This document shows positions 14,399 to 21,801 of a stretch of DNA of 23,956 nucleotides, one piece after another (the first letter of the stretch is position 1; each line of letters starts with the position of its first letter). The position numbers were made by a program, and so were the translations under genes. The notes under the pieces were generated by a model, which ran no database searches, had not been told where the DNA came from, and worked only from the letters and a program-made list of their open reading frames with translations. Origin of the DNA: Lachnospiraceae bacterium (GTDB taxonomy: Bacteria; Bacillota_A; Clostridia; Lachnospirales; Lachnospiraceae); the NCBI GenBank assembly GCA_017613595.1, contig JAGADM010000076.1:1-23956 (forward strand), in the 5' to 3' direction.

Positions 14399-16561
14399 TT
14401 ACTGATAGTCGGTTTTTTGGAAAAGCAGCTCGCCGGACTGCGAATAAAGTGTTCCGTCATTAATGATGCCGACGGAGATCCGGTCGCCTTCGTTCAGCGT
14501 GATCTTCGGCAGGAACAGCTCATTCTCGGTAACATAAATCGTTTCCTTATAGCGTACGCCGTTAATATATACGGACGCATAAGGTGTAAAGCGCGTGCCG
14601 TAGACGGTCAGATAACATGATCCGGCAGAGTCAAATACGGCGTGTACGTCGGTTACGGTCGGATTGGAGAAACCGAACTTCATAACGGTCGGCTCGTACG
14701 GATTGACGCCGTCCCAGCAGTATTTCTCGCCGTACAGCATATCGTAGGAAAGTACCTGAAGCTCTTCGAGGTAAACCGCGGAATTGGGCTCTTCATCGTG
14801 CAGGTGACGCTGATGGAGTCTCGTTACGAAGCCCTCATGAAGGTTGAGACGCTCTTGTACATAGGCACTCAGCTGATAGGCGTTCAGATCCTTATGAACG
14901 GCTTCCATCGGGAAATTGGACCAGATGACATATTCCGTCTGCAGAAGCGTGCCGAACTTCAGGTCCTCCTCTTCGAAATCGAAGCCCGGAAGATGGTCAC
15001 CGTAAAGTACCAGAACCGTTTTCTCTTTTCGTTCGGAAAGGTAACTGATCAGCGTTCCGATGAAAGCGTCCATCTCGTTCAGCTGGGAAGTGTAATAGCG
15101 GAGTCCGTTGAATGTGGAATCCTCATAGGCGGCGCTTAACCGGTTCAGCGTGATCGTGTTTTCAAGAATATCTTCGTCGGGGTATTTGCCGTGGCCCTGC
15201 ACGGAAACGGCAAATACGAAGTCGGGCCCTTCGGTGGAGTCAAGCGCGGTAACAATCTCGGGGTAGAGAATCTTGTCCTTTGCCCAGTTGAGCGCGTTCC
15301 GCTCGACACCGGTCATTGTCTCGATGGCATCATAGTCATCGAAGCCCAGATTGGAAAATACGACATCGCGTCCGTAGAAGGAAGCGGTATTGTTGTGAAT
15401 TGCGTGGCAGCCGTAACCGAGGCTCTTAAGGTTATAGGCAAGGCTTTCGCAAGTGCTCGACTGCAGAATGGTCCGGTACGGATATTCGCCGGTACCGAAG
15501 TCCGCCATGTTCATGCCGGTCAGAATCTCAAATTCCGTATTGGCCGTGCCGGCGCTGATGCTCGGAACGGTCAGAAAACCGGATGAATAATGGTTATATA
15601 AATGCGTGAAATTGGGAATCGGATCGGTATCAAACCGGATTCCGTCAATCCGTTTCGGATCGAAGAACGATTCCAGCTGGATCACGATGATGTTCGGCAT
15701 GTTGTCCGGGTCCTTGACAACCGGAGTATCGGGCGTCGGCGAAGACGACGGGAGGGAGGAGATTACCTCGTCCACACGGCCCTTCGAATAACCGCTCGGT
15801 TTCTTGATGCCTTTATCCACGATGCTGAACGTAAAGCAGTACGGAAGGCCGTATTGCTGATATCCGTTTGCGAGGTTGGGGAAGGTCCGCTGCAGAATGC
15901 CGGTATGAACGGAAGCGCTGATCAGCGCGATATGAAGACCGATCAGAGCGGCGCATAAGGGAATCGTCGTCTTAAAAGATACCGGTTTTGCCGTCTTCGG
16001 AGATTTAATCGCCGAGAAAACGATGGCGAAAAGACCAATCAGGATCAGAACGATGACCATGATGATCTGGAACGGCGTGAAATAATGAACGACCACATTG
16101 AGAGCATCGTCGATCATCTTAAAGTCATTGGCGTTGAACGGCGTGACACGGTTATGAAGAACGATAAAGTCGACAACGCCGACCGTCAGCCATATGACCG
16201 TTGCCATGATAAAGGCGAATACCCTTTTCCGGAACAGGATCGCGGGAATAAAGACGATGGATACAATCAGCATGTTCGCGAAAAAGACAAGCGGATGCTT
16301 TACGACATGAATAAACTGCGGAAGCGTCTTGTAATGGGACAGCGCTTCCACAACATAGGTTGTCAGAAAGGATAAAAGATAAATCTGCACCAGCCGGTAG
16401 GTGAACGGCGGGCGGGAGAAGAACGCACGAAGAGAGCGTTTCTTTCCGGAAGCGTTGTCTCCGTCGGAACCCTTCTGTGAGGCTTCAGCAGTATTGCTTT
16501 CAGGCTGAACCGCAGAAGGATTCTCATCCTTTATCTCATTTGATTCCGGTACGGTACTCAT
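14399..16561 (-). CDS. LtaS-like membrane sulfatase/phosphoglycerol transferase with C-terminal TIG-like domain
   Basis: A 720-residue polytopic enzyme related to lipoteichoic acid synthase, which moves glycerol phosphate from phosphatidylglycerol onto a surface polymer. An N-terminal cytosolic Ser/Asn-rich tail (1-55) precedes five membrane helices (about 57-260). The extracellular sulfatase domain (about 285-600) has metal ligand Glu297 (VIQLESFFD), the nucleophile Thr339 in GTANTEFEIL, and Asp522-His523 in GDHLPGFD. Residues about 620-715 form an extra beta-rich segment (LTVYGTRFTPYASVYINGV, GDRISVGIIN) that looks like a TIG/IPT fold. The start is ATG 16561 with GGGGAG 9 bases upstream. 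A longer frame from 16657 begins at the predicted transcript start and is rejected. The exact polymer substrate is unknown. Confidence 0.88.
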   Translation of the reverse strand: MSTVPESNEIKDENPSAVQPESNTAEASQKGSDGDNASGKKRSLRAFFSRPPFTYRLVQIYLLSFLTTYVVEALSHYKTLPQFIHVVKHPLVFFANMLIVSIVFIPAILFRKRVFAFIMATVIWLTVGVVDFIVLHNRVTPFNANDFKMIDDALNVVVHYFTPFQIIMVIVLILIGLFAIVFSAIKSPKTAKPVSFKTTIPLCAALIGLHIALISASVHTGILQRTFPNLANGYQQYGLPYCFTFSIVDKGIKKPSGYSKGRVDEVISSLPSSSPTPDTPVVKDPDNMPNIIVIQLESFFDPKRIDGIRFDTDPIPNFTHLYNHYSSGFLTVPSISAGTANTEFEILTGMNMADFGTGEYPYRTILQSSTCESLAYNLKSLGYGCHAIHNNTASFYGRDVVFSNLGFDDYDAIETMTGVERNALNWAKDKILYPEIVTALDSTEGPDFVFAVSVQGHGKYPDEDILENTITLNRLSAAYEDSTFNGLRYYTSQLNEMDAFIGTLISYLSERKEKTVLVLYGDHLPGFDFEEEDLKFGTLLQTEYVIWSNFPMEAVHKDLNAYQLSAYVQERLNLHEGFVTRLHQRHLHDEEPNSAVYLEELQVLSYDMLYGEKYCWDGVNPYEPTVMKFGFSNPTVTDVHAVFDSAGSCYLTVYGTRFTPYASVYINGVRYKETIYVTENELFLPKITLNEGDRISVGIINDGTLYSQSGELLFQKTDYQ

Positions 16562-16663
16562 AAAAATACTCCCCACATAATATGGCCGAAGCGCGGCGAA
16601 GATTCCGTTTTTCGATAACGGAAAGCGCTGCCGTCGGTGTAATACATATGAAATCAATTCTAA

Positions 16664-16692
16664 AATATACCATATTTTAACGGAAAATGCAA
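16664..16692 (-). promoter_or_regulatory. Extended -10 promoter of the LtaS-like operon
   Basis: On the minus strand TTGCAT (16692-16687), a 17-base spacer ending in TGG, and TATATT (16669-16664). The -35 lies directly after the stop codon of the MATE gene. The predicted start near 16657 gives a leader of about 95 bases containing a 7-bp hairpin (TTCCGTT/AACGGAA). Confidence 0.55.
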
Positions 16693-16693
16693 A

Positions 16694-18061
16694 TTACGGC
16701 GCCTGTACGGACTTCGCCGACAGTCTGGTCCGTCTTGCCCAGAGGAAATAAACCAGCATATGTACCGTGAACGTTGCCGCCCAGCTGATCGGATAAGAAA
16801 CGAACAGAACGCTTAAACTGCGATGCAACCGGAAATACGTGAAAATCCACGCGACACGGAATCCGCACACGCCGGCGAGCGATACGAACATCGGCACGAG
16901 CGAGAATCCCATTCCGCGCAGGGAACCGACGGCGACATCCATCGTTCCGCAAAGGAAGTATAACGTATTGATCATGATCATACGGGTAAATCCGAAGGAA
17001 AGAGCCTCCTCCCCGGAAATATACAGGTTCAGTAACGGTACGCGAAACAGCACGACAAGGTTGCCGAGGACGCCTCCGACTATGGTCACGAAGATCAGTC
17101 CCCAGAAGAGCGTTTTACGGACGCGGTCATAACGGCCGGCACCGTAGTTCTGGCCGGTAAAACTCAGAACGGTATGGTGGAAGGCGTTCATCGAAACATA
17201 GACAAAGCCTTCGATATTGGCAGCAGCGGCACTTCCGGAGATGGCTTCCTTGCCGAAAGAGTTGACCGAGGACTGGATCAGCACGTTGGATGCCGAAAAG
17301 ATACAGCCCTGGATTCCCGCGGGAATACCGATCTGCGCGATTCCTTTCAGCTTCGAAGCGCTGATGCGGAGCTTCGACGGGATCAGCCGGCAGCAGTGCT
17401 CCGAACGATACAGGTTCCGAAGGATCAGGAATGCGGCAAGCGCCTGCGAGATAACGGTTCCCCAGGCAACGCCGTCAACGCCGCGCTTCAGCACGATGAC
17501 GAAGAACAGGTTCATCAGTACATTGACGATTCCCGATGCGGTCAGGTAGTAGAGAGGCCTTCTTGTATCGCCGATCGCACGGAGGACGGCGCTTCCGAAA
17601 TTATAAAGCATCATGATCGGCATGCCGAGGAAGTAAATTCTCAGGTACAGGGTCGCCTGGCCGAGTACGCCGTCCGGAGAACCCATCAGAATCAGCATCG
17701 GTTTTGCGAAGATTACGCCGACAAATGCAAGGAATATACCGCTGATGATACTGATTACGATAGAAGTGTGAACCGTCTCGGAGGCATCTTCCTCCCGTCC
17801 CGAGCCGACAAAGCGGGCGGTCAGAACGTTGGTTCCCACCGAAAGACCCATAAAAAGGTTGACGATCAGATTAATGAGCGCGCCGGTGGAACCGACCGCG
17901 CCTACGGCACTGTCGTCAACAAATTGCCCCACGACTACCAGGTCCACGGCATTGAACGTCAGCTGCAGCAGACTGGACAGGATCAGCGGGAATGCGAACA
18001 GGAGCATCTTCTTCGGAAGGGAGCCCGTGCACATATCAATTGTATGGGAATCTTTCAGCAT
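16694..18061 (-). CDS. MATE family efflux transporter
   Basis: A 455-residue membrane transporter with 12 predicted helices in two MatE halves (about 15-180 and 235-400). Typical sequence is PLILSSLLQLTFNAVDLVVV near 26-45, followed by GQFVDDSAVGAVGSTGA, and a mid-protein GDTRRPLYYL loop near 165, which are marks of the bacterial DinF/NorM-like branch. It would export cationic or other small compounds in exchange for Na+ or H+; the substrate cannot be read from sequence. Start ATG 18061 has AGGAAA 9 bases upstream. It is transcribed away from the small membrane protein at 18129. No clear terminator separates it from the downstream LtaS-like gene, which has its own promoter. Confidence 0.93.
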   Translation of the reverse strand: MLKDSHTIDMCTGSLPKKMLLFAFPLILSSLLQLTFNAVDLVVVGQFVDDSAVGAVGSTGALINLIVNLFMGLSVGTNVLTARFVGSGREEDASETVHTSIVISIISGIFLAFVGVIFAKPMLILMGSPDGVLGQATLYLRIYFLGMPIMMLYNFGSAVLRAIGDTRRPLYYLTASGIVNVLMNLFFVIVLKRGVDGVAWGTVISQALAAFLILRNLYRSEHCCRLIPSKLRISASKLKGIAQIGIPAGIQGCIFSASNVLIQSSVNSFGKEAISGSAAAANIEGFVYVSMNAFHHTVLSFTGQNYGAGRYDRVRKTLFWGLIFVTIVGGVLGNLVVLFRVPLLNLYISGEEALSFGFTRMIMINTLYFLCGTMDVAVGSLRGMGFSLVPMFVSLAGVCGFRVAWIFTYFRLHRSLSVLFVSYPISWAATFTVHMLVYFLWARRTRLSAKSVQAP

Positions 18062-18088
18062 GGCATTGCTTTCCTGACTTGTTTCGTA

Positions 18089-18129
18089 TAAAATAATGTT
18101 GTTATATCACTTTTTGAGGAAGAATGCAA
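18089..18129. promoter_or_regulatory. Overlapping divergent promoters
   Basis: For the MATE gene (minus): TTGCAT at 18129-18124, a 17-base spacer, TATAAC at 18106-18101. For the plus-strand gene: TTGCTT at 18066-18071, a 17-base spacer, TAAAAT at 18089-18094. The minus -35 box touches the first base of the plus-strand start codon, so the two units share about 60 bases of control DNA. Confidence 0.4.
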
Positions 18130-18671
18130 TGGAGAAAAATAAACAACCGCGGATGTCAAAACATGCCGTCATAGTCATCGTACTTCTGACCGCGGTTTTG
18201 ATCATGGTAGTCCTGCTTCTCGCGTTTCCCTATCTCGCCGGACGTAAGAATTTTACGTCGAAAGAGCACGGATACACGCTTGTGATGGATACCGGAAAGA
18301 CCGACTATAAAAGAATCCTTTTAGACAGCGAGACCAAGGTGACCATGGACCGGTTCAGCATGAAGAAGGATTCCTCGTGTTATCTTTCCGTAACCGAGAT
18401 TTCCGAGGAAACCGACCTTGATGAGGCGCTTGAGGCGTTTGAGAGCGACGAGAGTTATGAGTTTACAAGAGAAGACGGTATCACTTACGGAAAGGAAAAG
18501 TATCCCGCCCGTCGGATTTCCTATACCGACCGGAACGGAAGCAATCCGCTTGAAGTATATTATTATTATGATAAGGACCACGGCATTATCATTTCCCTCT
18601 GTACCGATGAGAAGAACCGCAAAGAACTCGAAAGGATGCTTGACAGTATCAGCATCATCCCGAGGGAGTAA
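18129..18671 (+). CDS. Single-pass membrane protein of unknown function
   Basis: A 180-residue protein. A basic cytosolic N-terminus (1-12) and one hydrophobic helix (about 13-36) are followed by an extracytoplasmic domain of about 145 residues. The uncleaved anchor has no lipobox. The outer domain is acidic, with beta-like segments (GYTLVMDTGK, SCYLSVTEI, YPARRISYTDR, LEVYYYYD) and a final helix. The shape resembles the small PsbP/LpqN-like folds found in many Gram-positive surface proteins, but I cannot assign a family. Start ATG 18129 is preceded by TGAGGAAG; an upstream in-frame ATG at 18096 lies at the predicted transcript start and has no RBS. It is divergent from the MATE gene. Confidence 0.72.
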   Translation: MEKNKQPRMSKHAVIVIVLLTAVLIMVVLLLAFPYLAGRKNFTSKEHGYTLVMDTGKTDYKRILLDSETKVTMDRFSMKKDSSCYLSVTEISEETDLDEALEAFESDESYEFTREDGITYGKEKYPARRISYTDRNGSNPLEVYYYYDKDHGIIISLCTDEKNRKELERMLDSISIIPRE

Positions 18672-18696
18672 GGAAATCGGCCGTCATAAAAGAAAA

Positions 18697-18733
18697 AAAC
18701 GGGACAATCGGTCGGAAACCGATTATCCCGTTT
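18697..18733. terminator. Bidirectional terminator between convergent genes
   Basis: A 16-bp stem (18697-18712 / 18718-18733) with one mismatch on plus (C-A) that becomes a G-U pair on minus. A run of seven T follows on the minus strand and TTTATTC on plus. It is best suited to the cysteine synthase gene (stop at 18757) but also placed to end the 18129-18671 transcript. Confidence 0.88.
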
Positions 18734-18756
18734 ATTCATGTATTCGTATTGATTAA

Positions 18757-19689
18757 TTACTCGCCGTCGAACAGCGGCGTGGAGAAATACCGCTCCGCCG
18801 TGTCGGGAAGGATGGTAACGACAGTCTTGCCGGGACCGAGCTTCTTGGCAAGAGCAAGCGCCGCGGCCACGTTGGTTCCGCTGGAGATTCCGCAGAGGAT
18901 GCCCTCTTTTGCAGCAAGATCGCGTGATGTCTGAAGCGCGACTTCATCGGTCACGATATAAATGTCGGAATAGATATTCTGGTTCAGATTATCCGGGATA
19001 AGTCCGTCGCCGATACCCATCTGCAGATGCGTGCCGATGGAACCGCCCGAAAGGATCGCGGCGTTTTCCGGCTCCACAGCCCAGATTGTGATGTCGGGGT
19101 TCTGCGTGCGGAGTACCTCGCCGATGCCGGAAATCGTTCCGCCGGTACCGATACCGGAGCAGAATCCGTCGATCGGCCCCGCAACCTGCTCGAGAATCTC
19201 GACGCCGGTGTGGTATTTGTGCGCGAGCGGATTGTTTGGATTGCTGAACTGCTCGGGAACGAAAACGTTCGGGTCTTCCTTCTGCATGCGGATCGCCGTC
19301 TCCAGGCATTCCGCGATGCAGGCGCCGATATCGCCCGCGTCATGCACGAGAATTACCTCGGCACCGTAATGATGAACGAGTTTGCGGCGTTCCTCACTGA
19401 CGGAGTCGGGCATGATAATCACGGTTTTATAGCCGCGTACGGCACCGATGAGAGCGAGACCGATTCCCTGATTGCCGCTTGTGGGTTCCACAATAATGGT
19501 ATCTTTTTTGATACGGCCGGCTTTCTCGGCCGCAAGGATCATATTGTAAGCGGTGCGCGTCTTAATGGAGCCGCCGACGTTCAGTCCTTCGAACTTGACA
19601 AGCACATCCGCGCTGTCCGGTCCGACCATGCGCTGCAGCTTGATTATGGGCGTATGCCCGATTGCTTCCAGTATGTTATCGTAAATCAT
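18757..19689 (-). CDS. cysK: Cysteine synthase family PLP enzyme
   Basis: A 310-residue fold-type II PLP enzyme, expected to make L-cysteine from O-acetylserine and sulfide. The PLP lysine is K43 in GGSIKTRTA, the substrate loop TSGNQG is at 70-75, the phosphate-binding GTGGT is at 181-185, and the serine that contacts the PLP pyridine N lies in GISSGT near 268. Length and order match CysK. Two normally strong positions differ from textbook CysK: the residue after the PLP lysine is Thr instead of Asp (KDR becomes KTR), and the Thr of TSGNTG is Gln. The acceptor could therefore be another activated serine. It has its own promoter and terminator. Start ATG 19689 follows AGAGGA. Confidence 0.88.
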   Translation of the reverse strand: MIYDNILEAIGHTPIIKLQRMVGPDSADVLVKFEGLNVGGSIKTRTAYNMILAAEKAGRIKKDTIIVEPTSGNQGIGLALIGAVRGYKTVIIMPDSVSEERRKLVHHYGAEVILVHDAGDIGACIAECLETAIRMQKEDPNVFVPEQFSNPNNPLAHKYHTGVEILEQVAGPIDGFCSGIGTGGTISGIGEVLRTQNPDITIWAVEPENAAILSGGSIGTHLQMGIGDGLIPDNLNQNIYSDIYIVTDEVALQTSRDLAAKEGILCGISSGTNVAAALALAKKLGPGKTVVTILPDTAERYFSTPLFDGE

Positions 19690-19723
19690 AGAATCCTCTT
19701 TCCGTAAGGTTCATAACGTTTAC

Positions 19724-19752
19724 AGTATAAAGCGCGCAGAGGAAAATGGCAA
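19724..19752 (-). promoter_or_regulatory. Sigma-A promoter of the cysteine synthase gene
   Basis: Minus strand TTGCCA (19752-19747, 5/6), a 17-base spacer, TATACT (19729-19724, 5/6). The predicted start lies near 19717, giving a leader of about 28 bases. Confidence 0.65.
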
Positions 19753-19758
19753 TAATAT

Positions 19759-19777
19759 CTTTTCATCAGCTGAAAAG
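19759..19777. repeat. Inverted repeat upstream of the cysteine synthase promoter
   Basis: 7-bp arms CTTTTCA / TGAAAAG separated by 5 bases, between the -35 of the cysteine synthase promoter and the candidate sigma-factor promoter. The position suits an operator for either divergent gene. It is not followed by a T-run on minus; on plus a T-run comes only about 10 bases later. Confidence 0.4.
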
Positions 19778-19793
19778 CGGCAGAAAAATTTTT

Positions 19794-19822
19794 TGTAAGG
19801 TTTCTTGAAAATTCCTGTCTTA
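19794..19822 (+). promoter_or_regulatory. Candidate ECF-type autoregulatory promoter
   Basis: TGTAAGGTTT (19794-19803) and TGTCTTA (19816-19822) are spaced like the TGTAAC / CGTC elements recognised by many ECF sigma factors, and lie directly upstream of an ECF gene. No good TTGACA/TATAAT pair is present. The transcript would start near 19829, after the ATG at 19827, which supports the TTG start at 19863. Confidence 0.45.
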
Positions 19823-19848
19823 TTGGATGAAGGGGCTAATTCATACAC

Positions 19849-19857
19849 AAGGAGGTG
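19849..19857 (+). promoter_or_regulatory. Near-perfect ribosome binding site selecting a TTG start
   Basis: AAGGAGGTG lies 5 bases before TTG 19863. The upstream in-frame ATG 19827 has no Shine-Dalgarno sequence, and its frame would read through this site. Confidence 0.75.
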
Positions 19858-19862
19858 TCGTT

Positions 19863-20426
19863 TTGGAAGACAGTCAGATAATCGATCTTTTCCTGCACAG
19901 AAACTCTGACGCGATACGTGAAACAGAAATAAAGTACGGTGCCTACTGTATGGCTATAGCCAACCGCATCCTTCATAATCATGAAGACTCCGAGGAATGT
20001 GTGAATGATACCTGGCTGAAGGCATGGAATTCTATTCCTCCGCTGATTCCCGTCAGATTGAAATTGTATCTGGCCAAGATTGCAAGAAATATCGCGGTGA
20101 ACCGTTTCCAGGCGGAAACGGCGATGAAACGCGGAGGCACTGAACAGGCGCTTGTTCTCGAAGAACTGGAAGAGTGTATCGCGGACAGCAGCAATGTGGA
20201 AAAGGAGTTTGAGGCCAGGGAACTTGACGAGTGCGTTCGCACATTTGTCCGCGAACTGCCGGAGAAAGAAGGCAATGTATTCGTCAGACGGTATTTCTTT
20301 ACGGAAAGCGCGGCGGAAATCGCCGAACGGTACCAAATGACGGAAAATAATGTCATGGTCGTTTTGTGCCGGGTGCGGAAGAAACTGAAAAAACGCCTCA
20401 GAAGGGAGGGATTTTTCGGTGACTAA
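19863..20426 (+). CDS. ECF-type RNA polymerase sigma factor
   Basis: A 187-residue sigma-70 family protein with only regions 2 and 4, as in ECF factors. Region 2 covers about 20-60 (YCMAIANRILHNHEDSEECV, then NDTWLKAWNSIP), the core-binding and -10-reading part. An acidic linker of about 40 residues follows. Region 4 covers about 133-183 with the helix-turn-helix SAAEIAERYQMTENNVMVVL and a basic tail. It directs RNA polymerase to a small regulon, probably including its own promoter. The start is TTG 19863, chosen for its RBS. The gene overlaps the next one by 8 nt, so the sigma factor and its membrane partner are made together. No conventional zinc-dependent anti-sigma gene is adjacent; the partner below is the candidate. 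Confidence 0.92.
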   Translation: MEDSQIIDLFLHRNSDAIRETEIKYGAYCMAIANRILHNHEDSEECVNDTWLKAWNSIPPLIPVRLKLYLAKIARNIAVNRFQAETAMKRGGTEQALVLEELEECIADSSNVEKEFEARELDECVRTFVRELPEKEGNVFVRRYFFTESAAEIAERYQMTENNVMVVLCRVRKKLKKRLRREGFFGD

Positions 20427-21675
20427 AGAAGATTTATTCAGAAGCATGAGTGCAATCGATGAGGATATTCTGCAGAGAAGCGAGAACGCCGGAAAGAACC
20501 GCTCTGAGACGAAAACTTTCGTAAGGCGAATCGGTGGAAAGGCAAAGAAAAGCGGGAATGTATCCCGTGAGAGATCGTGGTTTGCGTGGGGAAGATGGGT
20601 TGCCATGACAGCAGTGCTGTGCGTTGGCATTATTATAGGATTTGCCTTTAAGACGATTTGGAACAGCAGAACCGATAACCTTACGAAGGAGAAAGAGGAA
20701 CCAAAGCCCACCATGGCGGCAATGCCGACGGCGGAACCCGCGGTGACCGGGACGCCGACCCCGACGCCCGAGGCGGACGTGACGACGGATGAGGGGAACT
20801 ATTCCGGATCATGCGGAGCAAATGGTGATGAAGTGCGGTGGGAACTTGACAGTAACGGCGTTCTCACGATATCCGGAAACGGTGCAATGAAGGATTACGG
20901 ACTTGAAATTGACAAGAATATCTCTCCGTGGTGGGGGAAAGGCACCGTGAAATCCGTTGTTATCGAAGAAGGCGTAACCTACTTGGGAAGCTGGTCCTTC
21001 TATGCGTGCGGCGTAGAAGACGTGACTCTTCCGAGTTCTATGAACGAAGTCGGTGAAGGGGCGTTCTCGAGATGCAGTAAACTGACCGGAGTATCTATGC
21101 CGGAAGGATTGAAGAGGATTGACAGGGGAGCTTTTTCGAATTGCGGAAGCATAGCGGAGATTAAACTCCCGTCCGGTTTAACGTATCTCGGAGCGGAAGC
21201 GTTTTACGGATGCAGCAGACTGGAGGAAATCACTGTTCCGAAACAGATTACAAGCATTGAGGATGATCTTTTCGGTGAATGCTGCTCTTTGAAGAGGATT
21301 ACTCTGCCGAATGGGATCTACACCATCGGCAGAAGATGCTTTCAGAATTGTTCCGCCCTGACGGAGATAACCCTTCCGAAATCGTTAACGGAAATCGGAT
21401 GGTTTGCGTTCTGCGACTGTACCGGACTCAAGGAAATTATCCTTCCGGACAGTATGAAGACCTTATATGAAGGCGCTTTTTACGGATGTAATTCGCTGGA
21501 AAGCATTACAATCCCGGCGCGCGTGTCGGGAATCGGAGATAATTCGTTCGGAAATTGTTCGGCATTGAAAGACGTGTACTATACCGGGACACGGGAAAAT
21601 TGGAACGCAGTTTGGGTGGGGGATCGAAACGATTATCTGCAGAATGCCACCTGGCATTTTAATGCAGGGAAGTAA
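20419..21675 (+). CDS. Transmembrane anti-sigma candidate with extracellular BspA-type leucine-rich repeats
   Basis: A 418-residue protein starting at GTG 20419 with GGGAGGG 8 bases upstream. The cytosolic N-terminus (1-55) begins KEDLFRSMSAIDEDILQR, like the short N-terminal segment of ECF partner proteins in Clostridia. One membrane helix (about 59-79) is followed by a Pro/Thr/Glu linker (about 90-122). A cap with GSCGANGDEVRWELDSNGVL and SPWW motifs (about 128-172) comes next, then about nine 23-residue LRR_5 units (177-390) of form LxxITLPxxLTxIGxxAFxxC. The C-terminal cap is YYTGTRENW...ATWHF, common in BspA proteins. BspA-type repeats bind host matrix or other proteins. I infer that the ectodomain senses a ligand and controls the sigma factor bound by the N-terminus. 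The anti-sigma role is inference; the repeat domain is plain. Confidence 0.88.
   Translation: MTKEDLFRSMSAIDEDILQRSENAGKNRSETKTFVRRIGGKAKKSGNVSRERSWFAWGRWVAMTAVLCVGIIIGFAFKTIWNSRTDNLTKEKEEPKPTMAAMPTAEPAVTGTPTPTPEADVTTDEGNYSGSCGANGDEVRWELDSNGVLTISGNGAMKDYGLEIDKNISPWWGKGTVKSVVIEEGVTYLGSWSFYACGVEDVTLPSSMNEVGEGAFSRCSKLTGVSMPEGLKRIDRGAFSNCGSIAEIKLPSGLTYLGAEAFYGCSRLEEITVPKQITSIEDDLFGECCSLKRITLPNGIYTIGRRCFQNCSALTEITLPKSLTEIGWFAFCDCTGLKEIILPDSMKTLYEGAFYGCNSLESITIPARVSGIGDNSFGNCSALKDVYYTGTRENWNAVWVGDRNDYLQNATWHFNAGK
20947..21586 (+). repeat. LRR_5 (BspA) coding repeats, 69-bp period
   Basis: About nine consecutive units of 23 residues with conserved L, P, I, G, AF and C positions. At DNA level the units are clearly diverged, so the array is old and not recently expanded. 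Confidence 0.85.
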
Positions 21676-21692
21676 TGGAAAAGCCGAACACG

Positions 21693-21730
21693 GAACTGCC
21701 GCGGAAAACTTCCGCGGCAGTTCATTTTTT
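21693..21730 (+). terminator. Strong terminator of the sigma/LRR operon
   Basis: A perfect 13-bp stem (21693-21705 / 21711-21723) with an AAACT loop, followed by ATTTTTT. It begins 17 bases after the stop of the LRR protein and isolates the sigma operon from the next gene. Confidence 0.95.
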
Positions 21731-21742
21731 AAGGGGGAGAGG

Positions 21743-21772
21743 TTGCCTTATCACATTTTCGTGTGGTATAAT
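21743..21772 (+). promoter_or_regulatory. Extended -10 promoter of the cytidylate kinase-like gene
   Basis: TTGCCT (21743-21748), an 18-base spacer, and a perfect TATAAT (21767-21772) with TGG directly before it. AAAGGAGG at 21787-21794 is the ribosome binding site. Confidence 0.75.
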
Positions 21773-21801
21773 AGATAAAACAATTCAAAGGAGGCGCTGC
21801 C

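Noticed and set aside
16562..16657. 32-residue N-terminal extension of the LtaS-like protein
   Set aside because: It begins at the predicted transcription start; ATG 16561 has GGGGAG correctly spaced.
17174..18091. Plus-strand open frame of 305 codons opposite the MATE gene
   Set aside because: Hydrophilic and Asp/Arg/Gln-rich, it is the reverse image of membrane-helix codons, and the MATE frame is clearly the real one.
19827..19862. ATG start for the sigma factor
   Set aside because: It has no RBS and lies at or before the expected transcript start; TTG 19863 follows AAGGAGGTG.
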